Assembly: GCF_028453695.1 (NCBI RefSeq)
Contig: NC_135774.1
Span: 21,204,001-21,268,000, forward strand
Source: Augochlora pura
Taxonomy: Eukaryota; Arthropoda; Insecta; Hymenoptera; Halictidae
Length of the DNA: 64,000 nucleotides
Reading direction: 5' to 3'
The notes under the pieces were generated by a model. The model did no database searches, had not been told where the DNA came from, and saw only the letters and a program-made list of their open reading frames with translations. The translations under genes were made by a program, and so were the position numbers. Position 1 is the first letter of the stretch, and each line of letters begins with the position of its first letter. Shown here piece by piece: positions 47,940-61,016 of this stretch.

Positions 47940-50820
47940 TGTGTCTCCCGGTTTGCACGGTTCCCCTGAAACGAATCCGGTGGCCAATTACGCGCAATAA
48001 AGCCACGTGAAAGTCGTATCCCGATTTTTCACCGAACGACGAGGCGGAATTCGCCAGAAGGAAAATAAAAGGAGCCGTCCCGCGTTCGGATTATTACCGA
48101 CGCGACTTCCCTCGTTTACAGAGACGTTGCGGCGCATTAACTAGTCGCCGATTATCTTTTTCCCCTATCACGACTCGATTGCGCAACGCGTGTGTCAAAC
48201 GATCGATGAGCGGCGCGGTGTTCGATTTTGATACTAAAAAAAAAAAGTTGCCTTCTGTGACCGAAACCATTTTAGCGTTGTTTCGACGTTCGGAGTCGTG
48301 GTTTCGAAACGAGATAACGAATATTGTCAATTGAAAAACATTGCCGAATGAAACACTGTTGTCGTCTATTTGTAAAAAAAATTGGTTAAAAAGTCTATTT
48401 TTTTTTTTTAATCTTCGCAGAGTATGAATCGAAAACATTGATCGAAACCAGATTCAATATTTCAAGTGTACCAGCTAATACATATTAAATCGTTATCGCA
48501 ACTTGTTTTCTAATATTCTACAATTGATGCGCAAAACGTCTAATTTTTCTTTGAACTTTACGATTTTGTTTATTTATATTTATACAAATTTTTTCAGCTA
48601 TCTTACTACATTAGACTTGAGAAATTTAATTCTGGACAGAAAAAATCAACTTCCGGATTCGCGCGAGCTCTCGAAATATTTTGAATTACGTTCAGTGAGA
48701 TTGTGTACTTGGATTATTGTTATTATTATCGTTATTATTACTATAGAAAGTATTGTTAAATTATGCGTCACAGAGTATGTATTTCTTTTTTCAAATATAG
48801 CCGGTTAATACTTTGACGTGTTGGCAAACGCGAGGAAAACTATTTATGCGAGAGAAACCGTAGACGTCAGTTTAAAATAAGGTCAAATTACATGGTACAG
48901 TTGCATAGTACAAGGAAAAACTGCATTCAAAGTAAATTAGACCTCTTTAGAGTATGCAACTTTCTCCTCTATCATCCTTTATACATCAACAGCCGAGCAA
49001 TAGATACGACTTGGTCGGTTTACGTGGCTCACCTTCTATACTTAAAGCACCTACACGCCGACCGAGCGTGCCGCTATTAACATGAAAAGAGTACAAAACG
49101 CAGATAATCGGACGAAGTGAAAAAAAAAAGAGCCAAGAAGAGATAAAATTGTAAGCTTCCAGAGGAGTCGGAACCAATTCCGCTGAAATATTATGATACG
49201 GAATAGCAAAGTACGGTTTCGAATAAGAGTCTCACTTTCTAACTGCGCTCTCGTAATGCTAAACGCAAACTAAATACCACGACCGAGGCGACCGACTTCG
49301 AAACTTAACAATTTCGGAGGGCGAGTCGATGAAACGTAATACGGAAAAAGAAATGATCGCAGAAGCGCTGGAATCGAATTAGCCCTTTTTAATGTTACGA
49401 ATACGCTAGGTTAAGTCAAATTGAATCAATCCCACATATGTGAGAGAAATGTGTTTAATATTTATAAAAAAAAAACAAGTTTGACATGTATACTGCAAGT
49501 TTAATATATTGCAATATAATTTTAATATAAATAACTAGTACCTGTTCAGAATAAAAAGACTTTTCGTCGACAAACACGCCACAACGTGGTCCGCCAGCCC
49601 CTACAGAATTTGCACTGAACTTGCAACGTTGTAACAAGTATGTTTCATTCTAAACATAATTTAAATGTAGATCGGTATTAACATTTTTATTACGAAATAA
49701 ATTACGAACGAGAGTTCTTTGTGCAAAGATTATTAAAATTTCTTACATATTTGAGGATGTGAGCAAATTTTGGTTCAAGCAATGATCTAGTAACAAAAAA
49801 GATAAGAATGCTTAGCTTTATATACAATATACACTTACTGCTCCATATATTAATACATATTATAATAACTTTTCGATTAAGATGTAAAAAAAGAAAAAAA
49901 AAATGTAAATAGTTATAGTTTATACCAATAGAAGTAGGAAACTTTGTAAACCGGAAGCCATCCTAAGCCGTATAGGCAAGGTTTATGAATAAATAAATAA
50001 CTTTTCGATAAAAAGATTCTGACATGAAATATTCTTCTTTTTTTCCAATAATCTCAACGAGTTCAAATTATACATCGATATTTTAAATTTCTTTCAACCT
50101 GTTCGCTGTTTCAAATGATACATTACTCGTTGGTATCATGAACACAGTTTAATTATCGCGCAACCTGCGATTTTAAGTGGTAACGAAGAGACAATGCGAG
50201 ACCCGGAAATCGCTCGATCTTTGCCCCCTTGTCCGCGAGAGAGGCGCGCAACATTAAATAATAAAATTATGTGGACGTTCAACCGCCGACAACATCATCG
50301 CGCTTTAGGGTATCGGGTATCCGAAACGTGTCCCGAATCTCGCGCAGGAAATCTTATCCATCCGTGGCGCGCGCTACTTTTGCCCCCGATATCTCTCCCT
50401 TAATTATCCGGCGTGAAAACTCGGCCGTGGCGCGCCGCGGTAATCCTAATCTCGGCATCTCGATCGCGACTACGCCCACGAAAGTTACACACTCGAAACC
50501 AGAATCTTTCGTATATCGATGGCGCCGCGATGTTTCCGGGGTTCCCGTAACGGGTCCACGCCGTTACACTTTTACGCAACCCGGAGAGGAGGACAGCGGC
50601 CAATGCGAACGGAACGAAACACTATTATATCCCCGGTTAGTACCGTTCCAAGCGCTGCCCGAAGCCATTTCAATTGCAGTCTTCTCCACTTTTTTATCTC
50701 CTTCGATTTTTACGGCAAGAACGGCAACGTCGGCGGATCAAGTTCGAAGATCGTAAAATATTAGGCAGATCATGGAGTAGCTGGACGAAGGCTGTGCGAA
50801 GGAAACGGAACAAGGGATGA
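47940..50820. other. No gene recognised
   Basis: Mixed to AT-rich until 50200, then a CpG-rich block to 50760 carrying a 161-codon plus-strand frame (50271-50756) without any recognisable domain. The minus strand is partly open there too. No repeat array. Confidence 0.4.
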
Positions 50821-50858
50821 TACAGTCGCTTGGAGAAATATTCGGACACATTTTGAAT

Positions 50859-50986
50859 CAGTTAGCCATTTTTGACGAGTATATTTGATAGAACAGTAAG
50901 TATAATTTCATTTTTAATTTAATTTCATTTTTAATTTAATTCCATTTTTTAATTTCATTACTATACTCGTTAAAAACAGCTGACTG
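50859..50986. repeat. Inverted repeat, about 28-bp arms, around an 18-bp direct repeat
   Basis: The left arm CAGTTAGCCATTTTTGACGA (from 50859) is matched by the inward reading of the right arm, CAGTCAGCTGTTTTTAACGA (ending about 50986), both continuing GTATA. Between the arms TTTAATTTAATTTCATTT repeats. Just outside, TACAGTCGCTTGGAGAAATA at 50821 looks like a Tc1/mariner-type end, so this may be a decayed small transposon. Confidence 0.5.
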
Positions 50987-51015
50987 GTCCAGTTAAGTAA
51001 ATAAAAAAATACTGG

Positions 51016-51066
51016 TAATAACATTAAACAATAGAACGGTCATTTCTGTTCAATTTAATGTTATTA
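51016..51066 (+). ncRNA. microRNA-precursor-like hairpin
   Basis: Bases 51016-51028 pair perfectly with 51054-51066 (13 bp). After a small mismatch and two-base bulge, 51030-51036 pair with 51044-51050 (seven pairs, one G-U), leaving a seven-base loop. The 20-pair stem with one internal irregularity is the shape of a short microRNA precursor. Against it, the stem is very AT-rich and lies next to a probable decayed transposon, which often leaves such hairpins. Confidence 0.25.
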
Positions 51067-51580
51067 TAACAGCCACACATATACCTCAAAGAGGTCGCAA
51101 CGACTTACCGCTTAATCCTAATTAGCCGATGTAATTGTAAATTTTTATAAATCGACTTTTTAATTGTAAAACTTTAATCGTAAATTTATAAGTAAAACGT
51201 TAATATCCCCTGAATCGATCGAAAAATTCCACTAACAAGAAACGTTTCCCGCAAAATCTTGTCGTCCACTCGAATTCATTTCTCTTGAACCGAAATTTCC
51301 TGGTTCAAGCAGCAACGATGGGGTTTCCTGTTCGGCCTGATATAGAAACGAACTGCCCCAATTCCGTGCCAACAATGCATCCCTCATGTTTAGAAGTTCC
51401 CCGAATTCCGTAGGCACTTACGCGATTCCTGTCGTAGAGAATTAGACGCGCGTTGGAAGTCGCGGGGATACGTTTCGGCGCTGACATTCAGCGGCAACGG
51501 GCGGCTGGCAGCTCGTGTGTTTAACTGATCATTTTGCGTATTCGTACACGTGTAAATTACGTAACAACGTAGCGAGAAGA
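51067..51580. other. Spacer, no gene recognised
   Basis: Short frames on the minus strand show no domain. Confidence 0.4.
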
Positions 51581-51616
51581 GCAGCAGCAGCACCAGCAGC
51601 GGCAGCAGCGCGGAGA
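51581..51616. repeat. (CAG)n-like triplet run
   Basis: GCAGCAGCAGCACCAGCAGC followed by further GCAGC units. It could encode Gln, Ser or Ala runs, but no enclosing gene is seen. Confidence 0.85.
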
Positions 51617-51816
51617 GGGGAAATATAAAGCTGTTCGGTCCACTCGACAGTAATAGGACGTGTATGAGGATTTCTCGGGTCGAGTGTACCTGGCCCACGC
51701 TGCCCGTTTCTTACTCTCTGTGGGTAATGGCCTCTTCCCGCCCTGTTCTTCTACCTTCACGCTCGACCGTTCTGGCAACCGATGACAGAGCTGCTAGTAC
51801 GGACCCGTATACTCGT

Positions 51817-51932
51817 TCGTCGTTCCTTCCTTCGTTCGTCCGTTCGTCCGTCCGTCCGTTGGTTCGTTCGCGCACTCGTTCGTTCACTCACTCGGTCCTT
51901 CCTTCCTTCCTTCGCTTGCTTGCTTACTCGAC
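51817..51932. repeat. TTCG/TTCC/GTCC tetranucleotide array
   Basis: About 115 bases of interleaved TTCC, TTCG and GTCC units. The 155-codon plus-strand frame at 51664-52131 owes its middle part to it. Confidence 0.9.
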
Positions 51933-52386
51933 AGTAAAGAGCGAGCGAGAAGGACGGACACTCCATAATGGAAATTGTAGTCGACGAGAGAACGACTCGG
52001 GCTCTCTACGTAGGTACACATGTATCAAAGAGAATGAAAACCTTCTTCCTTTCTTTCGAAGACAGATATTCGAATTTTTGAGACTGCCGGCACAAGAAAT
52101 GGTTTCCATACTGATGAGAAAGGTAGGATAAATCAGGCACACAGCGGCGGTGTTCTTTACGATTTTTCTGATCATTCGCCGGGATTCACTGCTTCTCGGC
52201 TCATTTTTTCGGCGTTTCCCTCGATCGACTTTATCGGCCGATAATATTCAACAATGAGACGTGTTGAACAGAAATTTTAGATTATAATAGATTTTTTGGT
52301 AAAAATTAATTAGTCTTAAATGGAACTGGCATCGATTTTGTAATGGAAAATTTAATATCAGTGTGATTTTAATAATGGTAATTTAT
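51933..52386. other. Spacer; weak donor at about 52126
   Basis: ATGAGAAAG|GTAGGA near 52126 is donor-like but not strong. Nothing else recognised. Confidence 0.35.
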
Positions 52387-52509
52387 AACTATGAATTGTA
52401 TCCATAACCATGAATTATATTCTTAACCATGAATTATATTCATAACCAAGAATTATATTCATAACCATGAATTATATTCATAACCATGAATTGTATTCAT
52501 AACCATGAA
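52387..52509. repeat. 19-bp tandem repeat, about 6.5 copies
   Basis: Unit ATAACCATGAATTATATTC with few substitutions. Confidence 0.95.
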
Positions 52510-54370
52510 TATCTCAGTTATTTTTTGAGATACAGAAAAACTTTATTAACAAAAGCTGTGTGGTTTGAGATAGAAAAGTGCAGCATGCTATTTAAAAAAT
52601 TAACGCAATAAATCGGTAATAAAATAGTTTAGTACATCCAACAAAATTTCTTATTAATCTCTTAAATCTTATCTCGAACACTTCCCAGTACTACAAATTT
52701 TCATCTGCGAAATACTCCGTCGAATTTCAATAAATATAAAAGACAATGCATACCGTGTTCCACGACGACTTTGAATACCAGTCATGCGTTACTCCTGCGC
52801 CTTTTCATTGATATTGATTTTAATATCATTTCTCTTTATACCGGATAGTTATAATTAAATTATACCGGATAATATATAATTAAATTATATTATATAGGAT
52901 ATAATTAAATTCTAAGGAAATTTCAAGTGTTCTATGTATGCAAAACCTTTCCATATTGTAGAATTACATTACATTGCTCTAAAAAAATCACATTTGCTAT
53001 TTAAATGTTCAATACATTCAAATAATATGCATATGTATACGAATTCTATTATATTTCGAATTTTATACGATACTATCGCGCACCTAATGATTAAATTATT
53101 TTGTAATACGCATATTTTACTGTCGCCGTGGGATCCGTGATGAAGATTTCACACATAATTTCTATTAAATCGAAACACTATCGTTCTCACAGTCTAGGAA
53201 TTGCAGTAAATGATTGCAAACAAGAAGAAAAAATCATCTCGTTCTCTCAGAGAAATGATTAAAAACAAAGAAGTACTAAGTATCATAAAAGAATCGACTG
53301 CGAAAGAATTCGTGAGACATTCGTGGGAAGGGTTGAATAAGAAACCAACGCATTGTCCGAGGACAATGATCCCAGCAATCGGCATCGATGAACGAAATCA
53401 TCGAAAAGACGAAGGAAAATCTCGATTCATTCGTATTTCGTCGCCGAGGCTGGAATGTAGAACACTGCTCCCAGAATTTCCGAATTAGTAATACATATTG
53501 GCACAAAAGAGTGCGCGAGCGACAAAGCAGTGGAAAGGTGTGAATGGTGAACAAAAGGCGGCCGTTGAAGGGTGGAAATATGGAGCAAGAGGGATAACGA
53601 CATCTCGTTAGGGTATCAGTTTCGTTCCCGCGCGGAAGATTCAGGCTGCGCGCAGCCGTGAAAGAACTGTTCCCTCGCATTTGGGCCGCGGCATAGCGGT
53701 GCAAGAGGCGTCTCCAAAAGCGATAAAAAAAAGGCATTTTCCGACCGAAATCATATATTTGCGGCCAAATTTCTCATATCTTAAAAAAATATATATATTC
53801 CTAGCAACGTGAAACATTTTCGTAAGAAAATCTTGTAACGCGGAGTGTCTTCGATTGTTATAAAAATCACTTCAACCGCTCCATTGGTTTTTAGTAACAA
53901 TTATTACATTTTACATATAGAAATTAACTCTATAGAACTCAATCAATTCAAGTGCCGAGTTCCACTGAATTTGTATTAAAAATCGTAAATGAAAATATTC
54001 GCGAGCCTCGTTTTGCATTGTTCCACCCGATGAAATTTTTCAGAACGCAAATATAATCACTGTACGAAGTATAGTTTATCTATCTTTTGAAACCTTCTTA
54101 TAATCGGGCAAAGCGATCTAATTTTTCGGAGAGTCGTTAGAGAGATTAAATTACAAGAGAACAGCTTAAAAATCGATTTAAAAAATCGCAATTTGTTTGC
54201 ACGATAAAAGAATAAAAAACAAATTTAAGAAATGCGTTTCCCAGACTTCGTCAACGAAACAGTTTTTTGTATTTTCCAGATGAAAAATAAAACCTTCCCG
54301 AATCGTTCGAGAAGTTCGACTTCTAGTTGTCGGAGAAGGAATTCTTAAAAATCACTGATATTTCAGCATC
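52510..54370. other. No gene recognised
   Basis: AT-rich to mixed. Frames at 53210-53488 (plus) and 53276-53737 (minus) overlap each other and neither shows a domain. Confidence 0.4.
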
Positions 54371-55190
54371 GAAAACCAGGCTCGCCCCTTAATCCAGCTT
54401 CTCGATGCCTCTTGCACCGCCGCGCGTCAGAGTGACCCTTGTTACCGTATAAATATCTACTTGGCACGATTCCGAATATCCGCGGCTCTCTTCTTGTTGT
54501 GTTGCCCCCCTCCCCTCCACCCTGTTCCACGGCCTTTGCATTCGACGTTCATCGAGTCGGCGGAAGGAAAAGAAAAAAAAAAGAAAGGGGCAACAAAATG
54601 AAAGAAGCAAGGAAGAGAGTGGGAGGCAGGAGAGCAGGGTGCAAGGAGAATGTTTTGTCTAGACGGGGACCTGAATCGAGAACAGGAAAAGCGTGTAGCT
54701 ACGACGGACCGTATCTAGCCGAGTGTCGGTGTTCTTCGACGTCGACGTTATATATGAACGTAAGAACCGAGCCCCGGCACTTTCTCTTCCGCGAGCCTAC
54801 CTGCCTACATGATTCTCGACTTTAGCATGAATAGTCTACTTGCGTTGTCCGTGCCAGCTGTAGCCGATGACATTAATGACTGGAGAAGAGCAACGGGTGA
54901 TGCTTACCTTTCGGGTACCCCGGTGTGCTGCCCCCGCGTACGACCGTTTAAACCGCGAGCCTGCGATCCGAGAAATTAATAAAGATTATCACGGCAATAG
55001 TCTCTGCCGCGCGCGGCACGGTTTTACCGGTAACGCCGAGCCGCCGGATATCCGGCTGACGAATGTACCAGTCGCGGTGTGGAATTCGGGAAAAATGATC
55101 TGTCGTTTTACGGAAGCGAGACAAAACGTTCCTATTTGCGACCGAGAGAACCTGCTACTAATTAGATGTTCCGTCTAAATATGCATTCCA
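54371..55190. other. CpG-rich block, no gene recognised
   Basis: Contains a C-rich run at about 54505-54530 and an A-rich run near 54574. Plus-strand frames at 54439-54825 and 54867-55178 show no family resemblance. Confidence 0.4.
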
Positions 55191-57973
55191 GTTGAACCCT
55201 TTAATCGCTTGGTGCACACGCGTGGGACGAGCAGAGTGTCGCATCGTTTTATTTGCGATACGGTGGAAAATTATCGGTACGTGTAGGATACGAAGAGAGC
55301 AGAATTCTGCAATATTTGACTCGGATAACGGATGACTGATAAGGACTAACGAACAAGATTTTATTCGGTGTTATCGAATAAGATTTCCTCGCACGGGATT
55401 TCACGCGGAATATAATTGATTTAACTGAAGATGATAGGCTATAAAGGGTTTCTACATGATTTATTGATTTACTTTTTACTACGTATTGTTATAAAATTAT
55501 GTAAAAACGGTTAACAAAAATTTACTCTATTCGAGTAAAGAATTAAGCAAATGATTTATTTGAACAAAAAATTATGCGAATAATTGATTCGAATCAATAA
55601 AAAGATGTCTTTCCGTCAATAAATAATGTCATGCAAATTATGACCCAAAGAAAAATTTCCAATGATTTCAGTTGTAAAATAAATCACAAGACATTTAAAT
55701 ATACGAAATAAAAATGTCTCTCACGTTTAAAAAAACTCGGGAAACCAGAAACTCAAATTAGAATAATTGGCGTTCGTATATTGCGTTGAATCGATCATAA
55801 AACACAATTTTGTTGTCAGACTTCTCGCACGGTTGGCACAAGGCAGAAGCAAATGCAGACTCCGTGGACTGCAGGCTCCGGAAGAGTCAGTGACTCAAAA
55901 GGCGTACCGTTGCTTTTAATATTTAATAGATCGTGTCCAATTAATGCGGCTACATAAGAAGCTGACCAATGAATCAGCATTGTACAGGGGTTGCCGTGCA
56001 CGTATGCGGCGCGGCAAGAAGAGGAGTTCATAAATTTCCAGCGGAACTGAAAGTTTGCCAATTAGAATAATATGAAAACCGCTCTCGGTCCCCCGGATTT
56101 ACATGAATCGTCTATTCGCGCGCTACCGGTATCAACTCCGGCCCGTGACAAATGACCAGAATGGAATAACGCCAACTTTGCACTTCACCGTTAAGATTGT
56201 CCGGACATGTTAGGATCCTGAATAATCACTGGCATACATTATGCATGGATACCGGCGGCGGCGGGGGGGGGAAAAAAGTTTCGACGCGGATTCAGTTCGC
56301 GCGACGCGGATCGAAACAGATCCGACTACGTTCCCGTTCCACGGCGTCGCCGATTTCGATTCTTCTAGGAATTAAAACAATCGATTTGTCGATGTGTCAC
56401 CGATCGCTCTGACTCTTCCTTTTTTTAACAGCCGCGGGTAGAATAAAAGGATACGAATTTATTTTTATGTTCGTCCTCAATGACATTGTTTAGTTAGAAA
56501 ACTTGGCATGTTAATTAATTAAACAAAATTTTGTAATCCCACGCGATGATTGAATAGAAAAAATATAAACTACTTTCGGCTATTTGTGTATTATGCAATA
56601 TTCATCCGAAGTATGTACTTCCATTCCGTAATGCAACATTTGTCAATATCAATGTACCTAGTAAAAATAGATGTAATGAGAATAATATGGTACTAAAATA
56701 TGAGATACCACGCGTTGGTTCGAAGTATTCTATTTTTTTTTTTTTGACGTGTCTTATTAGATGCTTATATACATGTACCGTGAGTGTTTTATTCTAAAAA
56801 AAGTTCAACTTCTTAATTCTGAAACAGATCGAAACAATCACTGTTCGTCGACCAGATATGTCAATTAAGAAAATTATGCACGAGTACGTTTCGTCGTGTT
56901 GCCGACGGTATTCATTATTTATGCAAATCGAGCATTTAGCGTAGTTAGCAATCTTTCGTCCAATTTCTTTTTCTTGCCGCGCGCAACGTGCCGCAGCTGG
57001 TGCTAATTTCCATTTCGGTTAATATTTATGTCGTAACGACGTGTATTATACGCGAATGACGGGAACGTTCGGCGATCACGACTGACAGAATTCGGTGGAA
57101 AATGATAATAACCGGACCGGGTGCGATTTGCCGGGAAAAACGTTTAGGGAGATCTGCATGTTAACCTCGTATATTTATCTGTGTCTATAGGCATCGGGAT
57201 GGGCAATATATCACTACTTTCACTCTAGCCGAACGGCTCGAATGGGCATGCATTATTATATGCATTTTTCATAAATACGTGTTTTTCACATTTTCTCCCG
57301 GCGAAAGGGCTCATAAATGTTTGATGAAAGTTCCTGCATCACGCGAAAGGTTACGCTACGTATTTATTTAACAAACACGGCACACTTTACCCATCTTGAT
57401 ACGCGCCTATCGTTGCCGCTATCGACAGTCGCCGTATTGCAAGGTGAAGTTGAAGACCGTTCGTCGGACTCGGCTCGAAAATGAACCTTGTTTTATAATA
57501 AATTTACACCGTCGCGCGCCGCGCGACAATTTTCTATAACGATGCGAAACGAATTCGATTCAGCGTCTCCGGTAAATCGTTCGATTTACTTCGAACATAT
57601 GTCTGTTTCTTTGGAAAATTTACTTCGGAGAATACAAATATCTTTAGCAGACTTCGCTCATCGTTGAAAGTAGAATTGCAATGATGTTTGCAAAACTGTT
57701 AATACGACTAAAAAATCAAACTATTCGGTGTTTTATGAAATGATCGAAATTACTTCTCCGCTATCATTGTGCCATTTTATTTTATTATTTCATTTATTAA
57801 ACCTTTGACTTAGAAGCAGTCTGAATGAAAACTTCCCAAAATATCGTATTCACGTATTTCGTTAAATTTTTGCGTAAATATCGCTAAAAAGTTACTTTAA
57901 ATCTATGATTATTCACATCACTGTAGATTGCTTCAAAGGAATGTAAATAAAGCTGGACAATTTAAAGTATATA
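55191..57973. other. No gene recognised
   Basis: Mixed sequence with a short G run at 56264-56272. Facing ACCCTTTAATCGC (about 55197) and inward-read ACCCTTTATAGCC (about 55450) could be a much decayed TTAA-type element, but without the target site this is not safe. Confidence 0.35.
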
Positions 57974-58146
57974 TTAGGTCGAGTCATAAATAGTTCGTAC
58001 TTACTCACTATGAGTCACCGGAACAAACAAGTTTTTGATTCCACTAAATAGATAAGAGTTCGAAATAAATAAAATAAAAAAGATAACTAAAAAGAAAACA
58101 AAATTGTCTGATAAAAAAAATAGAAGTTATTTATGGTTCGACTGTT
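57974..58146. mobile_element. Mariner-like MITE (about 173 bp)
   Basis: The left end TTAGGTCGAGTCATAAATAG and the inward reading of the right end, CAGTCGAACCATAAATAA, are inverted repeats of about 22 bp with a TA before the left end. TTAGGTCG-type ends with a CCATAA core are typical of mariner elements. The interior is AT-rich and noncoding. Confidence 0.6.
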
Positions 58147-60626
58147 GCAGACTTTCCAAAGGTCTATAAAAAGACGATAGATCTTAAAAATTGAAGAATG
58201 ATTTTAATATTTTAAAGATATTTTGAATTCGCGCTACTCATTACGAAGTGTTCAAAAGCAAATTTACTTTTATCTTTTGCTTCGATTCCTTCGTTCCACA
58301 GATGTCTGCAAATAGTTCTATGTCATACTCGCGATCAGTTCGTCCTAGAATGATACTATACTGCGCACGTCATTACACGTTTTCCAGAAATAAAATATTT
58401 CACCCTTATCGTCGTTGCATCGAGCAATAAACGCGAACGATTCATTAGCAATATTTTTCCGTGCGCATTTCTGCAGAAGATTCGAATATGTAATGCCCCC
58501 GGAGTATTCGATATTTCAATTGAAAAGAACCATTTCATTAATATCTCGACTCGGGCGAAGCTTGCCATTGTTGCACGTGAATTACAATTGCATGATCGTA
58601 CTGCAGCGAATCTGTTAAAGGGAAATAAAAGTGCATGCGCGTAATCGTTTACAAATTGTCCGTTATTTACGGCAGATCCGATGTCGAGTTAATATCTTGT
58701 TTCGCATGCGCTGAATATGATAATTGAAGATTATAGCGCGAGTTTATTTTTAGAAAAAAAAAGTTGGAAAAAATACACCGGAGTCGTCAAGATAGTACAT
58801 ACACACGCGGAGCACAATTCTGCCCCATGCAGCGTTGCTAACGCAAATATTGACTCAAGATTTGTTCAGTTGCACTCCCGAAGCTCGCAGCTTCTCGCGC
58901 AACGCGCCAAAGGATGAACAATGATTTTTCGAAAACAGCACGGCGATAGGGCAGCTCTCGATCGCCGCGGAATAACGCGATTCCATTTAATTGTTACTTT
59001 CTTTCTGCGGCATCGACGTAACCGAACTCGCGAAATTTACGACTGCTTTAGAGCGGTCCGCGAAGAAACTTGGACGCGGTCGGAAACTATCGATTGGATA
59101 TAAATCTTGAGGAGAAGAATATCTCGCAACAAAGTTAAAAAAAAATCGTTCTGTCGGGCATGCCGAACGAGGCTTGTTAAATTTCAATAAGCAGCTCCCG
59201 GCAGACCGTTGCGCATCGACCTTCGCATCGCTCGTGCTATTACAAAAGAAAATAATTCGCTTATTATGAACAATAGGCACTGCTCCCAGGCAATAGGCGT
59301 CATGGCAGCGATCGATACACATTTCCTACGGACAACTCTGAATCACGCGACAGAGACTGGCAGTCACTGAACTCCGATTGGGTTCCGTCGGAGGCTCTCG
59401 AATTTCAATGAAATTTCGCTTCGCGGTGTTACGGTAATAAAACAAAGGAAAAATCGTGATCGAACTGTAAAAATACGGCGACCCGCGAAATTAATGTTTG
59501 ATCGAATCTACGAACTTATAAAGCGAATCCCCGGTGGGGCAACGCAAACTTAACAAAATTGCCGGACGCGTCGAAATGACCAATTTCAGATTTCTTATTT
59601 CACAATTAGTTACGTTTTATTAATCAGTTTTATCTCCGAATTGTTCGTAATATTCTTTAAAAAAAAGGAACGTTGTATCGACGCTTTGACTTCGAAATTA
59701 ATGTACTTTAGTTGATCTTTCGCCTTACGATTTAATTACCGTGCGAGGAGTTATCACAAGGAACAGGTTAATCGAAGTAATGCTAACATATAATATTAGA
59801 TAGAAATTTAAAAAAATATTATTTCTATGTTACAATGAAATTTAGGAAAAAGTTCTGAACATAATTTAAATTATTGTGAACAAAATCTATAAAACTTCGT
59901 ATCATATTTCCCACTACGCGTATATACAAATATATTGTACACGTGTGTTACATGTATTACGATTTCTTCACGCTACGAACACTCATTGAAAAACAATTTC
60001 TTACGTATAAAATATGCCCGCGACTAATTTTCATACACGAAAAAAACGCGGTCATTTGCGCGTTACCGGGCAGGCAATAATTATTGAAAATCTATAGCAT
60101 CCGTCCGGAGCAATTACCACATCACGCGACTATTTAATTCGTTGATGAAGCAATTTCCATTAAAGTGCTATAGCATTCCTTTCGGCCGAACACGTCGCGC
60201 GCGCGCCGCTCTTTCATTACGTTCCATATCGCACGCAATTAATATCCATTCAAATTTATCAACACCCACGTGAAAACTGTCCAACTTTCTCGGATAAGGT
60301 CGTTCGCGGACATTTGTCACCGCGATATGTAACGCGATCAGCAACGTTCCGCTGCTGAAACGATTCTTGCCGACGCGGCGCGGCGGCTGAGTTGTACAGA
60401 GAACGAGTTGTTCGACGCCCGGTGGTCCAGTTTCACAAAATAGCCGCGGAGTTCGTCCGAAATTTTTTATGTCACACAACTTGAACTCGGTTCTTCCAAT
60501 ATCCAAGTTCAAGCTCGTTTGACACGTTCGTCGCCCAGCGCGAATCGCTCGAGTTTCTTACCGGGCCCAAAATGTCGGTAGTCCGAATGCATAGGATAAC
60601 GTTATATTTGATAGATTAAATATAAA
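58147..60626. other. No gene recognised
   Basis: Mixed composition, CpG-rich between about 58850 and 59560 and between 60040 and 60600. Open frames to 114 codons lack domains. Confidence 0.4.
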
Positions 60627-60874
60627 TTAACCATTTAGGTACGGCAGGATTCTGCGTAAATAAAGTTTTTCGTAACTAAATTACGATTTTCTCTTAATAT
60701 ATATTTTTTCCGGATATCTATATATAGTACTAATAACATATATTCTTCTCTTAATATATTGTATATACACACTTTCACTTGAATTGTTTGCTTTAATAAA
60801 TAATAAAACAATTGAGTAAAGCACGAGCCATTCGCGAGAGCCACTATAGTGGCGCGTAGTATCTAAAAGGTTAA
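60627..60874 (-). mobile_element. piggyBac-type MITE (248 bp), inverted relative to 39785
   Basis: TTAA at both ends. Read on the minus strand it begins TTAACCTTTTAGATACTACG and carries the perfect 14-bp palindrome GCCACTATAGTGGC (60840-60853). Its other end reads TTAACCATTTAGGTACGGCA. Same family as 39785-39973 but longer in the middle. Its frames translate similarly to those of the other copy, purely because the DNA is shared. Confidence 0.9.
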
Positions 60875-61016
60875 TGTATAACAAATATAATAATGTATAA
60901 ATTTCTTGTATTTTTATTTTGTATATTTTACATTTGCCGATGCTTATTCCGTTAAATTCCTGTGCTACATATGGGATTTTTATGAATTAAATAAATAGAA
61001 TCTTGAATAAGAAGAG

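Noticed and set aside
50271..50756. 161-codon plus-strand open frame in a CpG-rich block.
   Set aside because: No domain, no convincing splice signals or start context, and a partly open opposite strand; length is plausible by chance in GC-rich DNA.
53210..53737. Overlapping 92-codon (plus) and 153-codon (minus) frames.
   Set aside because: They occupy the same DNA in opposite directions, neither resembles a known protein, and no exon boundaries could be supported.
55194..55451. Facing CCCTTTA words about 255 bp apart, suggestive of another TTAA element.
   Set aside because: There is no TTAA at either edge and the matching ends are too short to support a call.
39721..60884. Two open frames (39721-40086 plus and 60681-60884 minus) share a conserved-looking peptide starting LLDTTRHYSG.
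   Set aside because: Both lie inside copies of the same TTAA-flanked MITE, so the similarity is that of the repeated DNA and not of a protein family.
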